Positions 48,300-61,109 are shown, counted from the first letter of the stretch. The stretch is 64,000 nt of DNA from Epiperipatus broadwayi (GCA_028023455.1 JAQFVV010000286.1:773870-837869), one strand, 5' to 3'. Notes: generated by a model not told the origin, from the sequence alone. Program-made: numbers and translations.

Positions 48300-49870
48300 A
48301 TATATATATATAATTAAAATTACCCCAAATCCAAAATTCAACGAGACCAACATAAAAATAATATCAAAACACAACCAAAGGTTTCACTGCTACAAGCAAA
48401 TTTCTCAAGTGTAAAGAACTACAAAAACTACACAATATATATAATATTAAACATTACCCACAAATCCATTCACTTCCCATCCACCCTTCATATTAAAAGA
48501 ACTCTTAAATAAGTTAATTGCTTCAGAATTATAAATTTTCAATAATAAAGATTCTTTAATTCTTCTTTTGATTTCATTTCTCTCAAAGAATAGTGTGGCC
48601 TGTATCTTTTTCATGGACATACAAAGCAGAATTAAGATATCTATTTTTAATTCTACTTTTATGAACCTTTATTCTTTCATTTAAACTCAAACTACTCTAA
48701 CCTATGTAAACCTTTTTACAAATAAATAAGGGATAAAATATACTACACCAGGAATAGTCTTTCTATCAAAAATTTCTTTTGTATTATTTAATAAATTATT
48801 CAATGTAACACCCCTTTTCCAAGCAATTTTCTTATTTCCAAACAATTTACTATTTCTACATACAATTTTATAAAAAGACACTTTAAATGGCAAAGAAATA
48901 AACTCATATTTTTTTAAGCTTTACATCCTTACAAATATTACTATTAAATAAAATACTTTTAACAAATTTATCAGAGTAACCAAGTAATTTTTATAAAATT
49001 GATATTTCTGAAACAATGCTACCCCACTACAATTATTTAATTTATTATTTCTATGACAATAATTTCTTAAAGCAGCTACTTTATGAGATACAGACTGATA
49101 GCTATCAGGTTTAATTATAGATCTTACTTAATTCTTTATTTTTAACTAAATGACTGCACAGTAAACAATTAATCTCTACATTTCTAATCACCAAAAGATC
49201 TAAATATTTTAACTTACCAAAATCTAACCCCCCTCCTTCTAACACAAATTTTATAGAAGGATCAAAACAATTAAACTCATTTACAAATTCCTTCAATTTA
49301 TCATTCTCAACTTACAAATAAACAATCATCAATATATCTGACAAATAACTTTACATATAAACAATTATTTTTAATAATAATTTCCTCTTCCATATAATTA
49401 ATATAAACTGAACATACTAAAGGAGAAATAATATAACCTATTATCCACCCTTCCTTAATCTTATAAAAATTACCTTTATAAGTAACATACATAGAATTTT
49501 CCAATAACAAAAGCAAATCTTTAATTACCTTAAATTTATTTTTGATAAAGAATTTTTCTTAATCAATGCAGACATAAGAACATCAATACTGCTTAACCTA
49601 TTAACAGACTGATACATATTTTCAATATCTAAACTGCCAAATACTCAATTACTTTCCATTTTAATATTATTAATCTTATCAAAAGCAATGACCAAAATCA
49701 ACAAATTGTTTTAAGAAATTATTCAAGAATCTAGAAATCCCCTCTACAACACTACCTGTAAAATCAAAAATAAATCTTAAAGGAAAACCATCTTTATGAG
49801 TCTTAATATTCACAAACATTTTAGCTGGTGTGAAATCATTTGGATAGCATTTTAAATAATCTACTCTACT
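48300..49870 (-). pseudogene. Penelope-like element copy 1 (antisense)
   Basis: An inverted copy of 50016-51600. Minus-strand pieces include IISPLVCSVYIN and VRYIDDCLFVS near 49307-49516 (RT motifs B and C, with an IDD variant), FGKLKYLDLLVI and, near 48700-48890, the [12 protein letters not shown] connector before the GIY-YIG domain. Several frameshifts and stops, and a short deletion in the GIY-YIG part near 48600. The 3' end abuts (TA)n and the LTR edge at 48296. Confidence 0.85.
48369..48414 (-). ncRNA. HHR-like fold at Penelope copy 1 3' end
   Basis: On the minus strand ACACTTGAGAA precedes a stem-II-like hairpin GC-TTGTA-GC, followed by TGAAAC, a stem III ACC-TTT-GGT and a pairing GTGT. 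The order matches a hammerhead, but core positions 3 and 8 differ from CTGANGA. Also seen at 51482 and 51777. Confidence 0.4.
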
Positions 49871-51600
49871 ATGAAAGGAAATGAATTCAAAAAAAAAATG
49901 GATAGAGAATTAAATAATGGTAAATTTATATTTTCAGATATGGATCCAGGTAATTTTATTAAAAGAAAATTGATAGATATTATGAAGAAAATTGTTAATT
50001 TAAAAATTTTTAATAGAGTAGATTATTTAAAATGCTATCCTAATGATTTCACATCAGCTAAGATGTTTGTGAATATTAAGACTCATAAAGATGGTTTTCC
50101 TTTAAGATTTATTTTTGATTTTACAGATAGGGTTGTAGAGGGTATTTCTAGATTTTTGAATAATTTCTTAAAACAATTTTTTGATTTTGGTCATTACAGA
50201 GTTTCTTCTTCTTTTGAGGCTTTTGATAAGATTAATAATTTTAAAATGGAAAGTAATTGGGTATTTGGCAGTTTAGATATTGAAAATATGTATCAGTCTG
50301 TTAATAGGTTAAGCAGTATTGATGTTCTTATGTCTGTATTGATTAAGAAAAATTCTTTATCAAAAAATAAAATTAAGGTAATTAAAGATTTGCTTTTGTT
50401 ATTGAAAGATTCTATGTATTTTACTTATAAAGGTAATTTTTATAAGATTAAGGAAGAGTGGATAATAGGTTATATTATTTCTCCTTTAGTATGTTCATTT
50501 TATATTAATTATATGGAAAAAGAAATTATTATTAAAAAGAATTGTTTATATGTAAAGTTATTTGTCAGATATGTTGATGATTGTTTATTTGTAGTTGAGA
50601 ATGATAAATTGAAGGAATTTGTAAATGAGTTTAATTGTTTTGATCCTTCTATAAAATTTGTGTTAGAAGGAGGGGGTTTAGATTTTGGTAAGTTAAAATT
50701 TTTAGATCTTTTGGTGATTAAAAATGTAGAGACTAATTGTTTACTGTGCAGTCATTTATTTAAAAGTAAAGAATTAACATCTATAATTAAACCTGATACC
50801 TATCAGTCTGTATCTCATAAAGTAGCTGCTTTAAAAAATTATTGTCATAGGAATAATAAATTAAATAATTTTATAAAGATTACTTGATGGTTGGTTACTC
50901 TGATAAATTTGTTAAAAGTATTTTATTTAATAGTAATATTTGTAAGGATGTAACGGTTAAAGAAAAATATGATTTTATTTCTTTGCCATTTAAAGTGTCT
51001 TCTTATAAAATTGTATGTAGAAATAGTAAATTGTTTGGAAATAAAAAAATTGCTTGGAAAAGGGGTGTTACATTGAATAATTTATTAAATAATACAAAAG
51101 AAATTTTTGATAAACTATTCCTGATGTAGTATATTTTATCCCTTGTTTATTTGTAAGAAGGTTTACATAGGTCAGAGTAGTTTGAGTTTAAATGAAAGAA
51201 TAAAGATTCATAAAAGTAGAATTAAAAATATATATCTTAGTTCTGCTTTGTATGTCCATGAAAAAGATACAGGCCACACTATTGATTTTGATGAAGCTAA
51301 GGTTTTCTTTGAGAGAAATGAAATCAAAAGAAGAATTAAAGAATCTTTATTATTGAAAATTTATAATTCTGAAGCAATTAACTTATTTAAGAGTTCTTTT
51401 AATATTAAGGGTGGATGGGAAGTGAATGGATTTGTGGGTAATGTTTGATATTATATATATTGTGTACTTTTTGTAGTTCTTTACACTTTAGAAGTCTGCT
51501 TGTAGCAGTGAAACCTTTGCTTGTGTTTTAATATTATTTTTATGCTGGTCTGTTTGTATTTTGGATTTGGGATAATTTTAATTATATATTGACTAGTTTA
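49871..51600 (+). pseudogene. Penelope-like element copy 2 (RT plus GIY-YIG)
   Basis: An intact 338-codon frame (49871-50887) covers most of the RT: MFVNIKTHKDGFPLRFIFDF (fingers), GSLDIENMYQSV (motif A), IGYIISPLVCSFYIN (motif B), LFVRYVDDCLFVV (catalytic motif C) and LDFGKLKFLDLLVI (thumb). After a frameshift near 50880 comes the [20 protein letters not shown] connector (50884-51129). A 5-base loss and a stop near 51115-51130 break the start of the GIY-YIG domain, whose KKVYIGQSSLSLNERIKIHK part is open at 51143-51448. The 5' region upstream of the fingers is absent. The organisation (RT then GIY-YIG endonuclease) defines Penelope-like elements. Confidence 0.9.
51482..51527 (+). ncRNA. HHR-like fold at Penelope copy 2 3' end
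   Basis: ACACTTTAGAAG, hairpin TCTGC-TTGTA-GCAG, TGAAAC, then ACC-TTT-GCT and GTGT. Same layout as the other two copies, with a further core change here. Activity is unlikely. Confidence 0.35.
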
Positions 51601-51616
51601 GCTTTATGCTTGTAAT

Positions 51617-51656
<40 letters not shown>

Positions 51657-51675
51657 ATATACATTTATATAGCTA

Positions 51676-51720
<45 letters not shown>
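51601..51720. repeat. Paired (TA)n arrays between Penelope copies
   Basis: TA runs at about 51620-51653 and 51677-51720, separated by AAACATATACATTTATATAG, lie at the tail-to-tail meeting point of copies 2 and 3. Confidence 0.95.
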
Positions 51721-51722
<2 letters not shown>

Positions 51723-52315
51723 CAAAACTACCCCAAATCTAAAATTAAACCAGACCAGAATAAAAATAATATTAAAACACAACCTAAGGTTTCACTGCTA
51801 CAAGCAGACTTCTCAAGTGTAAAGAAATAAAAAAAAAAAAAACCACACATTATATATACTATTAAAAACTACCCACAAATCCATTCACTTCCCATCCACC
51901 CTTAATATTAAAAGAACTCTTAAATAAGTTAATTGCTTCAGAATAATAAATTTTCAATAATAAAGACTCTTTAATTCTTCTTTTGATTTCATTTCTCTCA
52001 AAGAAGACAACCTTAGCTTCATCAAAATCAATAGTGTGGCCTGTATCTTTTTCATGGACATACAAAGCAGAACTAAGATATCTATTTTTAACTCTACTTT
52101 TATGAACCTTTACTCTTTCATTTAAACTCAAACTACTCTGACCTATGTAAACCTTCTTACAAAATAAACAAGGAATAAAATATACCACACCAGGAATAGT
52201 CTTTCTATCAAAAACTTCTTTTGTATTATTTAATAAATTATTCAATGTAACACCCCTTTTCCAAGCAATTTTCTTATTTCCAAACAATTTACTATTTCTA
52301 CACACAATTTTATAT
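51721..52315 (-). pseudogene. Penelope-like element copy 3, GIY-YIG end only
   Basis: A 5'-truncated copy. Minus-strand translation gives [20 protein letters not shown], then GVVYFIPCLFCKKVYIGQSS, the complete GIY-YIG core with the two Y motifs, then LNERVKVHKS and EKDTGHTIDF to the WEVNGFVG end. It is the best-preserved GIY-YIG domain in the window. The domain is a single-strand nicking endonuclease thought to prime insertion. Its truncation point lies in another (TA)n array near 52315. Confidence 0.88.
51777..51822 (-). ncRNA. HHR-like fold at Penelope copy 3 3' end
   Basis: ACACTTGAGAAG, hairpin TCTGC-TTGTA-GCAG, TGAAAC, stem III ACC-TTA-GGT, T and GTGT on the minus strand. Stems I, II and III can all form; the core reads TTGAGAA rather than CTGANGA. 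Confidence 0.45.
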
Positions 52316-52389
52316 ATATATGTATATATATATATATATATATACATATATATATAAAATTGTGTGTAGAAATATCTATAGCATATATA

Positions 52390-52422
<33 letters not shown>

Positions 52423-52425
52423 AAG
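52313..52425. repeat. (TA)n arrays with small inverted repeat
   Basis: TA runs at about 52313-52357 and 52387-52420 flank AAAATTGTGTGTAGAAATA. The AAATTGTGTGTAGAAAT piece is an inverted copy of the Penelope sequence just left of 52315, another small snap-back. Confidence 0.85.
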
Positions 52426-52683
52426 TTGAGACTCATAATGCTGTTATATAGAGCTCATTAAATTAGGTCATATGGCATATGATTTGATTTCATTGTAATC
52501 TCATAATACTGAATAATAAATATTCCAATATACTCTCTATCTTAGCATAAGCCAATATTTAATAAGAATAAAACAACCATTTATTCCTGTGTTTCAGTTA
52601 TTAATATAGAAGTAATATGGTTAGAAAGAATGAATATCTAAATCAATTTTTATTATATATAAATGTTCGGAAAGGAATTTGTT
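52426..52683. other. Short AT-rich spacer
   Basis: Between the (TA)n array and the LINE 5' end. Nothing recognised. Confidence 0.5.
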
Positions 52684-55600
52684 AATTGAAAGGAGACTTT
52701 TTGATTCCTCTTGGAGGTCTTAAAGGAACTAAACAGGGTAAATTTCCTAATGACTACTCCACACATTTTTGTCATTGCACCTGTATTTACTATATGATTA
52801 TTCATATAGAATACAAACATAAATGAGCTTCTCAGAAAAATGTATTAGCCAGTGTAGTGATCTTATTGGATTTTTATTTCTGAGTTTAAGATCAAGAAAC
52901 ACCATGGTCTTTTTTCTCAAATTATTTGATAAGGCAGAATGAATGTGTGTGAATGAAAATTTTTTCTAATATATGTATACAATCATGTCAGTCAAAAAGA
53001 AATCATGGTTCTTATTGTCAGGAAGTTGTAAGGTCAACAGCCAAGGCAGCAATTGGTGTCTGAATATGGACGCTGCTAAGAATCATCTGATTGTGGAACA
53101 ATGCTACCATTTCATGATGACTTTTTATTCAGATACTTACAAGTGCAGATCACTTTCAAGTGCTTCATATTAAATGGTACACTGTTGGACTTTTTTAAAG
53201 TAAGAAAAAAAGTGAAGAGGCAATTGATTCAAAATGTGGAGATGTATTCTATTACAGAGGGACAAGTATTGGAATTACAAGCAAAATAGGATTCATTATA
53301 AATAAAAAGTGGAAGAACAACATTGTGAAGATTGATGGTATATCAGACAGAGTAAAAAGATTAGTTATTCAACTTAATACAGATACCAAATGCAGACATT
53401 TCAGGTTTATGCCCCAATACATTCTCATAGTGATGAAGTAGTAGAAGATTTTTATATGGATGTACAAAAGGCTTTAATGCTGGAATTGGTAACCAAATGA
53501 AAAATGGAAATGCTGTAGATAAATTTGGTAATGATAATAGAAAAAAAGGCCAAAAACTTGTGGAGTTTGCAGAAAAAGAAAAACTTTGTATTATGAATTC
53601 TTTTTTGAGAAAAAATGTTAAAAGAAAATGGACATGGAAACATCCAAATGCAGGTATAGCAAAATTGGATTATATTTTGGTTAGCAGGAAATATAATATT
53701 TCAAGATTGTAATGTCTTTAATAAAATCAATACAGGGGAGTAAGATATAAGGTATATGTTAATGCAAATCTAGAGAGACAAAAATTAAGAAAAACAATAT
53801 TTACAGTTGACATTTTTAATCTTCAAAAACATTCTAATGAATTTAAATTAGAACTCAATTTAATTTTCAATACCGTCTGCGCTTTATAAAATTATTATTT
53901 TCAAGTATTAGTAAATTTTAAATGTGATTCAAATTTAAATGAAATTAATAGAAAAATAACTGATACACTTTTAAAGACTGCAAAAAAAATAGTAAAAAAA
54001 ATAACTGACCAGTAAAATTTGTACTGAGACTAGAGAATTTATGAAGAAAAGAAGGAATATGAAGATATATAAAAATGATGCATTAAGAAGAACTGAATAT
54101 CTCAAATTTTGTAAAATGGTCAAAAAAGAGTGGGTAATATATAAGAAAGTATAATTGTGAAGTAGCAAGTAAAACTGTAGAAGAGAATAAAAGTTTCAAG
54201 AGTGTAAATTAACATTTGGTATTAAAAGAAAATTTATATCTGCAATAAGAAAAAAGAATAAAACTATTACTAAAAAGAGATATTACATCATAAAATAGGT
54301 AGAAAAGTTCTATCAAGAATTGTATAGTAATAAAAATCAAGTACCTCCTACACTATTATCTCTTCTGAATCACCCAGGATTTTAAATAAAAAAATGAGAC
54401 ATGCAATTAAATTTATGAAGAAGGAAAAGGCTCTAGGTAATGATAAAATTATAATCCATATATTAAAAAAATGGGTAAACAAATAGAAAAAATATTAGTA
54501 AAATTATACACCAAATGTCTAAAGGATAAAGATGTACCTGATGATTGGGAGAATGGAATATTAATATTTAAAAAAGTGATATAGAAGATATTAGAAAATA
54601 CAGACTTTTCAGTCTTTTATCATTTTATACAAAATTTTTACCAAGATAATTACAACTCATCTACAGAGAACATTTGATTTCATCAAACCAAAAGGACTAA
54701 GTGGTTTTAGTACAGTTGCCATTTTCAAGTATTGAGAGATGTTATAAAAAAAACCAATAAATATGAGTCACCATCTATGCATTTTTTTGGTGATTAAAGC
54801 ATTGAATCACCAAGGTATAAATTCAGAATATTGTCACATTCTGAAGAATTTTTATAAAAATGCAACAGCAACAATTAGATTACATAATTATACTAGAAAG
54901 ATTACAATGAAAAGAGTGTAAGACAGGGCAACTCCATATTTCCAAAACTTTTAACAACAGTGCTGCAAGAAGTATTTTGTGGATTAAAATGGGAAGCTAA
55001 AGTATATAAAAGTAAATGGACATTATTTAAGTCATTTAGATTTTGCATATGATGTAGTTGTTTTTGAAAATAATGCTTCACAGCTTCAATAAATGTTGCA
55101 AAAGTTATCAAATGAAAATAAGAATGTATAACTAAAGTTAAATGTTAAAAAAATTAAAGTAATGTTCAATGGATTTTCTCAAAAGATGAAAATAAAGATT
55201 GATTATGATGAGTTAAAAGAAATTAATGACTACAAATACCTTGGTCTGATTATTACTACAGATGAAAACATAATGGATGAAATTAATCATAGGATTGAAC
55301 TTTGTTGGAATGCTTTTGATTGATATAACAATATTAAAAGAAAATATGCTAATGTGTTTGAAAAGAAAGGTTTTTAATAAATGTGTTTTACCATTTCTTA
55401 CTTATGGATCTGAAACTTGGACACTTAATAGAAGAGCAGTACAGAAACTTTAAACCACTCAAAGAAGTAAAGGAGATATGCATATTAGGAGTAGCAAGAA
55501 GAATGCAAAATGCAATACATAAATAAGAAAGAGAACAAACAGGTATTTCTGACATTGATGAAAGAATTAAAAAACTGAACTGTAATTGGGTTGGACATAC

Positions 55601-55840
55601 TGCTAGAGGAAATGGTAATAGATGGCTAATTGAAATCTTAAACTGGATTCCAAGAGATTTTAAAAGATCCAGAAAGAGATCATGTGTGATATGGATGGAT
55701 GAAATAAAATAGTGTGCAGGGGTGATGTGGAAAAGAGAGGTTGGAGATCAGAGAAAATTGATTGAACTTGGAGACACCTTCATCCTGTAGTGGATTGATA
55801 ATGGTTAATAGTAATGATATATAAATTCAAATTCAACTAT
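52684..55840 (+). pseudogene. RTE LINE copy 2, full length but heavily decayed
   Basis: Starts TTAATTGAAAGGA like the copy at 15236 and stays colinear to the RT. Endonuclease pieces are seen around 53320-53700 (RKWTWKHPN, KLDYILVSRKY), with a deletion that removes the GDFNA region. RT pieces include a decayed QGxSIFPKLL region near 54920 and LDFAYDVVVFEN near 55035 (the first D of FADD is changed). The C-terminal region absent from copy 1 is present: LTYGSETWTLNRRAVQKL near 55398-55450 and GWTYC/GHTARGN-type sequence near 55590. It ends near 55790-55840 in AATAGTAATGATATA. There are many stops and frameshifts. The site that holds the hammerhead insertion in copy 1 is empty here (54318-54335). 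Confidence 0.85.
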
Positions 55841-57544
55841 ATGTTACATAATATTAACTGGTGAGAAAGTTTTTATATTCACCAAAAGTGATTAAATGTG
55901 TTACCTATTCTTAGCAGTCATTATCTCTATTATATTTTCAATACTTTCTCTTTGCATAAGAGAAATATCTCTCAAAGTATATTTCTCAAACAGTAACAAA
56001 ATTCTATGCATCTCATCAAATAAATAAAATATTTTCAATTATGATTCCTTGAAATATATACAAAAACTATATAAAATACCTATAGTTTTTTTTACATTGC
56101 GAATCAAAAAAACAATGCAAAAACTAATAGACAGTTGAATTGAAAACTACATACATATACACCCTTACTTCATTAACAAATATCCCAAAAACACAATGAG
56201 ATAAAATGAGTAACCTAAGACATTACTTTGTAAAATCATTGCTTTATTTTTTGTAAGATAAATAACAAAATAATAAATATATTGATCCTAGATATCAAAT
56301 CATCATTATAATCAAATAAGCTTACTATTAAAAAATATAGCAAAATACTTTCCTTTAATAAAGGGTTTTAAATTTTAGTTCTGTAAAACTCATAAACGCT
56401 AAAGTTTTATAATAAATATATTTGAAAGAAAATATATAAAAAAAAAAAATAGTTACAATCATGCAAACACTAATCAGTGACTAATTACTTTTTTACAATA
56501 AATTTAAAAACCAACAGCATCAATTTAGTAAACTTTCTATGCAATTTTGGATATCAGGGGAGCCACAAAATCGTTGCTGACCCAACCAAGTAATAAATGA
56601 TCATAGATAATACTCTCAAAATTAATAACGGATTCCCCATATATTTTATTAAAAAAAATTTCAATTTTCATCAAAAAATAAAAAAAACACAAATTTTGTA
56701 AAAATTAGGTATGACTTTTTGGTATTTTGTCCCCATAAGCAATTACTAAAATAACATCAAAAATAATTCTCAAATGTAAGTTAAAATAAATTACTAAACC
56801 AAGATAAAAAATTAAATAAGTAAAACATCAAAGATGTGATTAAACAAATTACTAAATTAACCTAAGAAATGATAAATCACACGTGCTTATGGCAGCAGAA
56901 TATAATTTTAGATATTTTTTCGAAAGTATATTGTTAAATGATATTTATTTTACATTGATCATCAGTAAATAGATGTTTTACCTGAAATTACAAAATATTA
57001 ACATCAGAAAATTATGAATATTTTATTAAATGCGGAAAAAAAAATTCAAGAACTTTTGCGTTACAAAAAAAAATGGAAGAAGTGAAAATTTTAAAAGCAA
57101 TAGTTCAATGAATGTTAATATTTGATCAAAAAACAGATAACTAGCATCTACTAACAAATGTAAGCCACACATAAATTTTATTAAAATGAATATGGCAAAT
57201 AATAAATAAAACTACAAAAATATATTACACATGATTAAAAAAATAAGTATTTCAAAAACAATTGTTTAGCAAATGTTAATATTTGACCAAAAAATCAAAT
57301 TACTAGCATCTACTAACAAATGTAAGTCATGCATAATAAATATCAAAATTAATAAATTAAACTATAAAACATGGTTTAATTTTTTTATTATCTCAAAGCA
57401 TGCAAAGTTATGACCCATTGCTACACATGAGAAAAGTAAAAAAAAATCCTTGAAATTCATGGAGGCTCACTGTTGACATCAATGACACTAGTTAAGAATA
57501 AAAATAAAACGTTTTGGCCAATCTGTTTATATTAAGATAGTAAA
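55841..57544. other. AT-rich stretch without a recognised gene
   Basis: Contains an imperfect tandem with a 161-bp period near 57111-57335 (AATGTTAATATTTGA and ACTAGCATCTACTAACAAAT occur twice). No coding motif. Confidence 0.5.
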
Positions 57545-57923
57545 AAAATAACACCATTCATCTACTTACCTAGCTAACCACTCACACACTCTATCAACTA
57601 TTAGCTGCCTATCTCTATCTACCTATCTACATACCTGTTTATCAGTCTAGCTTTTACTTGTCTCTTTGTTTACCTATATATGTTTTACCTATAATATTAT
57701 TATTTATCTATTTCTGTATCTGATTAACTATTTATCTATGTTTATCTACATGCCTATCTAGCTATCTTCTACTTTTCTCTTCATCTGTTTATTTATTTAT
57801 CTGTTTACACCTACTCTATTTCTGTTTATTTATCTATTAACCTGCAAACCTGTCTATTTATTTATATTTGAGTTATCTCTTTGTTTAGCTATCTATCTAC
57901 CTATCCCTTTATATTTTATCTAT
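57545..57923. repeat. Degenerate CTAT/TTTA tetranucleotide array
   Basis: Interrupted CTATCTAC, TTATTTAT and similar tetramers, ending at the start of the LTR-like block at 57924. A related array resumes near 60960, on the far side of that block, suggesting the block inserted into it. Confidence 0.75.
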
Positions 57924-60640
57924 TGTACCGGTCAGAATTGTATGTTCGTCTAACAAGAATTAAGACCTAAGCAAAAGTACCTAGAGTTCAATCATATACA
58001 AGATACACAGGTCAGGGATACTCATGAACTCCGCCCTATTGCCCACTTTCCAAGTCTATCACATTACAAACAACATTTCTGATGATAGCAGCATACTCTT
58101 CAATTTACTCCGGCCCAGGAAGGTTCAGCGAAGATACAAGAGACCTACGGCTTAACTAATTGATAATGCAAAGTAATGATAGACGTGCACACACAAACCA
58201 ACAAAAATATCCAAAAAATAGCTTATTAAATGTGAATTTATTAAACGTGATATTAATAATAATTGATTAATTATGTGAATCACTAGATATGGAGATTTAC
58301 AATGAATTAGAAATTATAGATGTTGAACACTCGATTTAGGTTTCACTTATGGTCACTTGGGCATTCCATGTCAAACCGGATAACATAACAAGGTTTGATG
58401 GATATGCACCAATAAATATACATAATGATAACTTAATTATTTGAAATCTGTGGCTTAGTATGCTAATGTGATTTAACGGGTTGATATTACTCACGCTATG
58501 ATATTTCTAAGTTAAGGAAAATAACCCATGACAATAGCTTTTAGAATGAATGCTTATAAGATTTTAAATTACACAGAATATGATCAAACTTAATAACGGT
58601 ACGAAGGTTTGTTTTATTCAATATATGATTACATTTGGATTTCAGGGAAGGTACATTAATTATAAATCAATTATTTTGGAACCTTATGAGATGATTCATT
58701 TATTTCTTATCTGCGAAGAGAAATAGGAAAAATATGATCATTTGATATTATCGTGCGAGTCTACATTTATAGATTTCCTCAATAGTTAATTAATGATGTA
58801 TTAATAGCGATTGAACGAAGGATGAGTAGCGCTAATAAGCAATAATGTATATATACTAAAGTTAATTAAATTTAAACTATAACGAGAATTTTGGGATGAC
58901 TTAGGGAACTTATATCATTACGGCATATAGACATCTGAACCATATGGAAGGATAAGAACGATAACGTTTGAACCGCATGATAAGGCTTGAGTGGACGATG
59001 AGCTTCATTTATTTGGGAGCGAAGAAAATTAATCTTATCCGCATTTGTGACGGATAGCATTGGGAATTGGTTGGCAAGATACTATGGTTCCACCTTGTAG
59101 GATGTTAACCTATAGCAGCGCTTACCTAACCTAAGACAATCTGTAAGAGCTGGGGCCTCCACGCTCTGTCGAGAATTGTGCTTTATATAAGTATTCCATT
59201 ATCGAGAAAACGCATGACAACGTCATTTCTGAATTAGGAATGTTATCACCGGGACACGTTACAAAAGCTGTCAGGTTTGATTTACCCTGATTTATACAGC
59301 CTTAAAGTACTAATTAAGTCTAACGTAATGAAATAATGATCTAAAGGCAGTCCCAAATGGGGCATACAACTTACTTAAAGAATTTATTCAATATCTTAAG
59401 GATAAATATTAAAACATTAAAATTCCTTCGCTAAATGCATATTAACCCACCCGAGAACTAAGTGACTTAAATTATCATTAGATGGCGGGGCGATTTATAA
59501 AATGAATCATCTAAACATAAGGATCTGAATTAAAGTTATGTAATACTCAATTTTCATCATGTTACTCAATAGCGTGGAGCAATAGTAAATCATTTATTTT
59601 AAATAGTAGTGAAAAGCATAGTATTCATTATTAAAACATAGTTTAGGGAAATCTCTCGATCGGGTGAATTTTATAATGTGAATACTCTTACGTTTACAAT
59701 TAAATATTCCGCAATGGCAGAATAGCAAAAATAAATAGGATTGATTCACCAGATCGAGTTATTAGCATACTAAAAATTGATATGATTTGCATAATATTAA
59801 ATAAACATTGCCGCATTAAAATAAAATACAAGGAGAGTGAGAACCTAGCAATCGAGTTTAGAAAGTGAAAATTACAGTTTAAATATACAACAAACAGAAA
59901 TAATAAAACAAAGAAAAGAGGTCATTATTTAGGCAGTTAATCAGCTTAGCACTACCGATCATGAAATAAGTAATTATATTTTTTTACATTAGGAGAAATT
60001 TCAGAACTAGAAATGTTTACATTTATATTTTACAATAGAAAAGGTTATTTAAGATGAAAGTTCGTTTATACGGCAAGGAATTACCTTTCTTTCCGATGAA
60101 TTTCCAGCCGGGTGTGCACATGTTGGTTCCATGTTTGATAAAGGAATTAATTTATTACAAATTGACGAAATTAAGGTTTCGGTCCATTCTTTATTCAATA
60201 TTAAGTTCATTTTGGCAGTAATTGATGAACGATGGTTTCCGAGTATTTAGGCATCGGTTAGATTTTTGGAGAGATCCGGGGAAGTAAATCTATGTTTTAT
60301 TAGCCTGTCATGTTGCCGTTCAGAGGGGCATGACTTCCCCTTAGCAATGCGTTAGAAAAATGACATGTCTCCTCCTTTAGTTAGAAAATGTGGTTGTATT
60401 TATACTCGTTATTACCGCAGCTGGGCAATTCCCGGATGTTTTAATAACTACAATGATACAGCATATTTTGGACTACAAAGGAGATTAAGTTCAAGAGTTG
60501 GTTTTGGTCTACTTTAAGCTGAAAATAGACCTGCGGAATCAACATTAACTAATCATGACGCTAAATCAATCTATATTACAATAAAACAAATTTCTTTTAT
60601 AATTTGGAAGACAGTAAGTCTTTTATTTACTAATTTTACA
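57924..60640 (-). mobile_element. Long LTR (about 2.7 kb), solo or 3' LTR
   Basis: A GC-richer block with no long open frame lies between degenerate tetranucleotide arrays. It starts TGTACCGGTCAG and ends CTAATTTTACA, so both strands read TGT...ACA, the usual LTR termini. On its right the minus strand carries a purine tract GAGAGGGGAA immediately before the LTR start TGTAAAATTAG. A minus-strand TATATAAAGC near 59190-59199 would be the core promoter, splitting it into a U3 of about 1.4 kb and R-U5 of about 1.2 kb. No partner LTR is in the window. Confidence 0.55.
59190..59199 (-). promoter_or_regulatory. TATA box candidate in the 2.7-kb LTR
   Basis: Minus-strand TATATAAAGC is a strong TATA match. 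Downstream on that strand is GC-richer sequence (GACAGAGCGTGGAGG), suitable as a start region. Support is by position and sequence only. Confidence 0.4.
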
Positions 60641-60650
60641 TTCCCCTCTC
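60641..60650 (-). other. Polypurine tract next to the 2.7-kb LTR
   Basis: GAGAGGGGAA on the minus strand directly precedes TGTAAAATTAG. The same geometry is seen at 42496-42505. Confidence 0.5.
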
Positions 60651-61078
60651 GAACTTTCTCTCTATGAAAATATATGTATAAATAAAATATACATTATGCA
60701 ACGCTTTAAATTATTAAAATTGATCTGTTACACACACATACACACGATTGTTTACCGTAATGAAAATATATAATTGTTTTTATGCATACTAATGTTAAAT
60801 GAATTTACAGTTTACAACTACATAAACAACCATGCGCATTGGTATACCTTCACCTCCCGGTGGTCTATAATTAAATGGTTAGGTTTGAATCCATGTTTGG
60901 TGGTTTCAAACATTATTAGAGAGTGAAGCCGAATGTGTGCAACAGATTCTGCTTCGTAATATACCTGTCTACCAACTTATTTATATAGTTTTCTACCTAT
61001 CTCTTTATTTGTGCTATCTTCCCCATCCACTCTACCATAATTTAGCTAGTTATGTCTACCTACCCAACTACATACTGA

Positions 61079-61109
<31 letters not shown>

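Noticed and set aside
49871-51448. Could the Penelope RT be a telomerase or group II intron RT?
   Set aside because: The RT is followed by a GIY-YIG endonuclease and occurs in multi-copy inverted arrays, which is diagnostic of Penelope-like elements rather than telomerase. No intron RNA structure or maturase is seen.
51582-51830. Open frames rich in isoleucine and tyrosine across 51.6-51.8 kb and 52.24-52.44 kb
   Set aside because: These are translations of (TA)n arrays.
60855-60900. tRNA-like sequence TGGTCTATAATTAAATGG followed by GGTTTGAATCC
   Set aside because: The A-like and B-like boxes are only about 10 bases apart, no cloverleaf can form, and no SINE body is visible.
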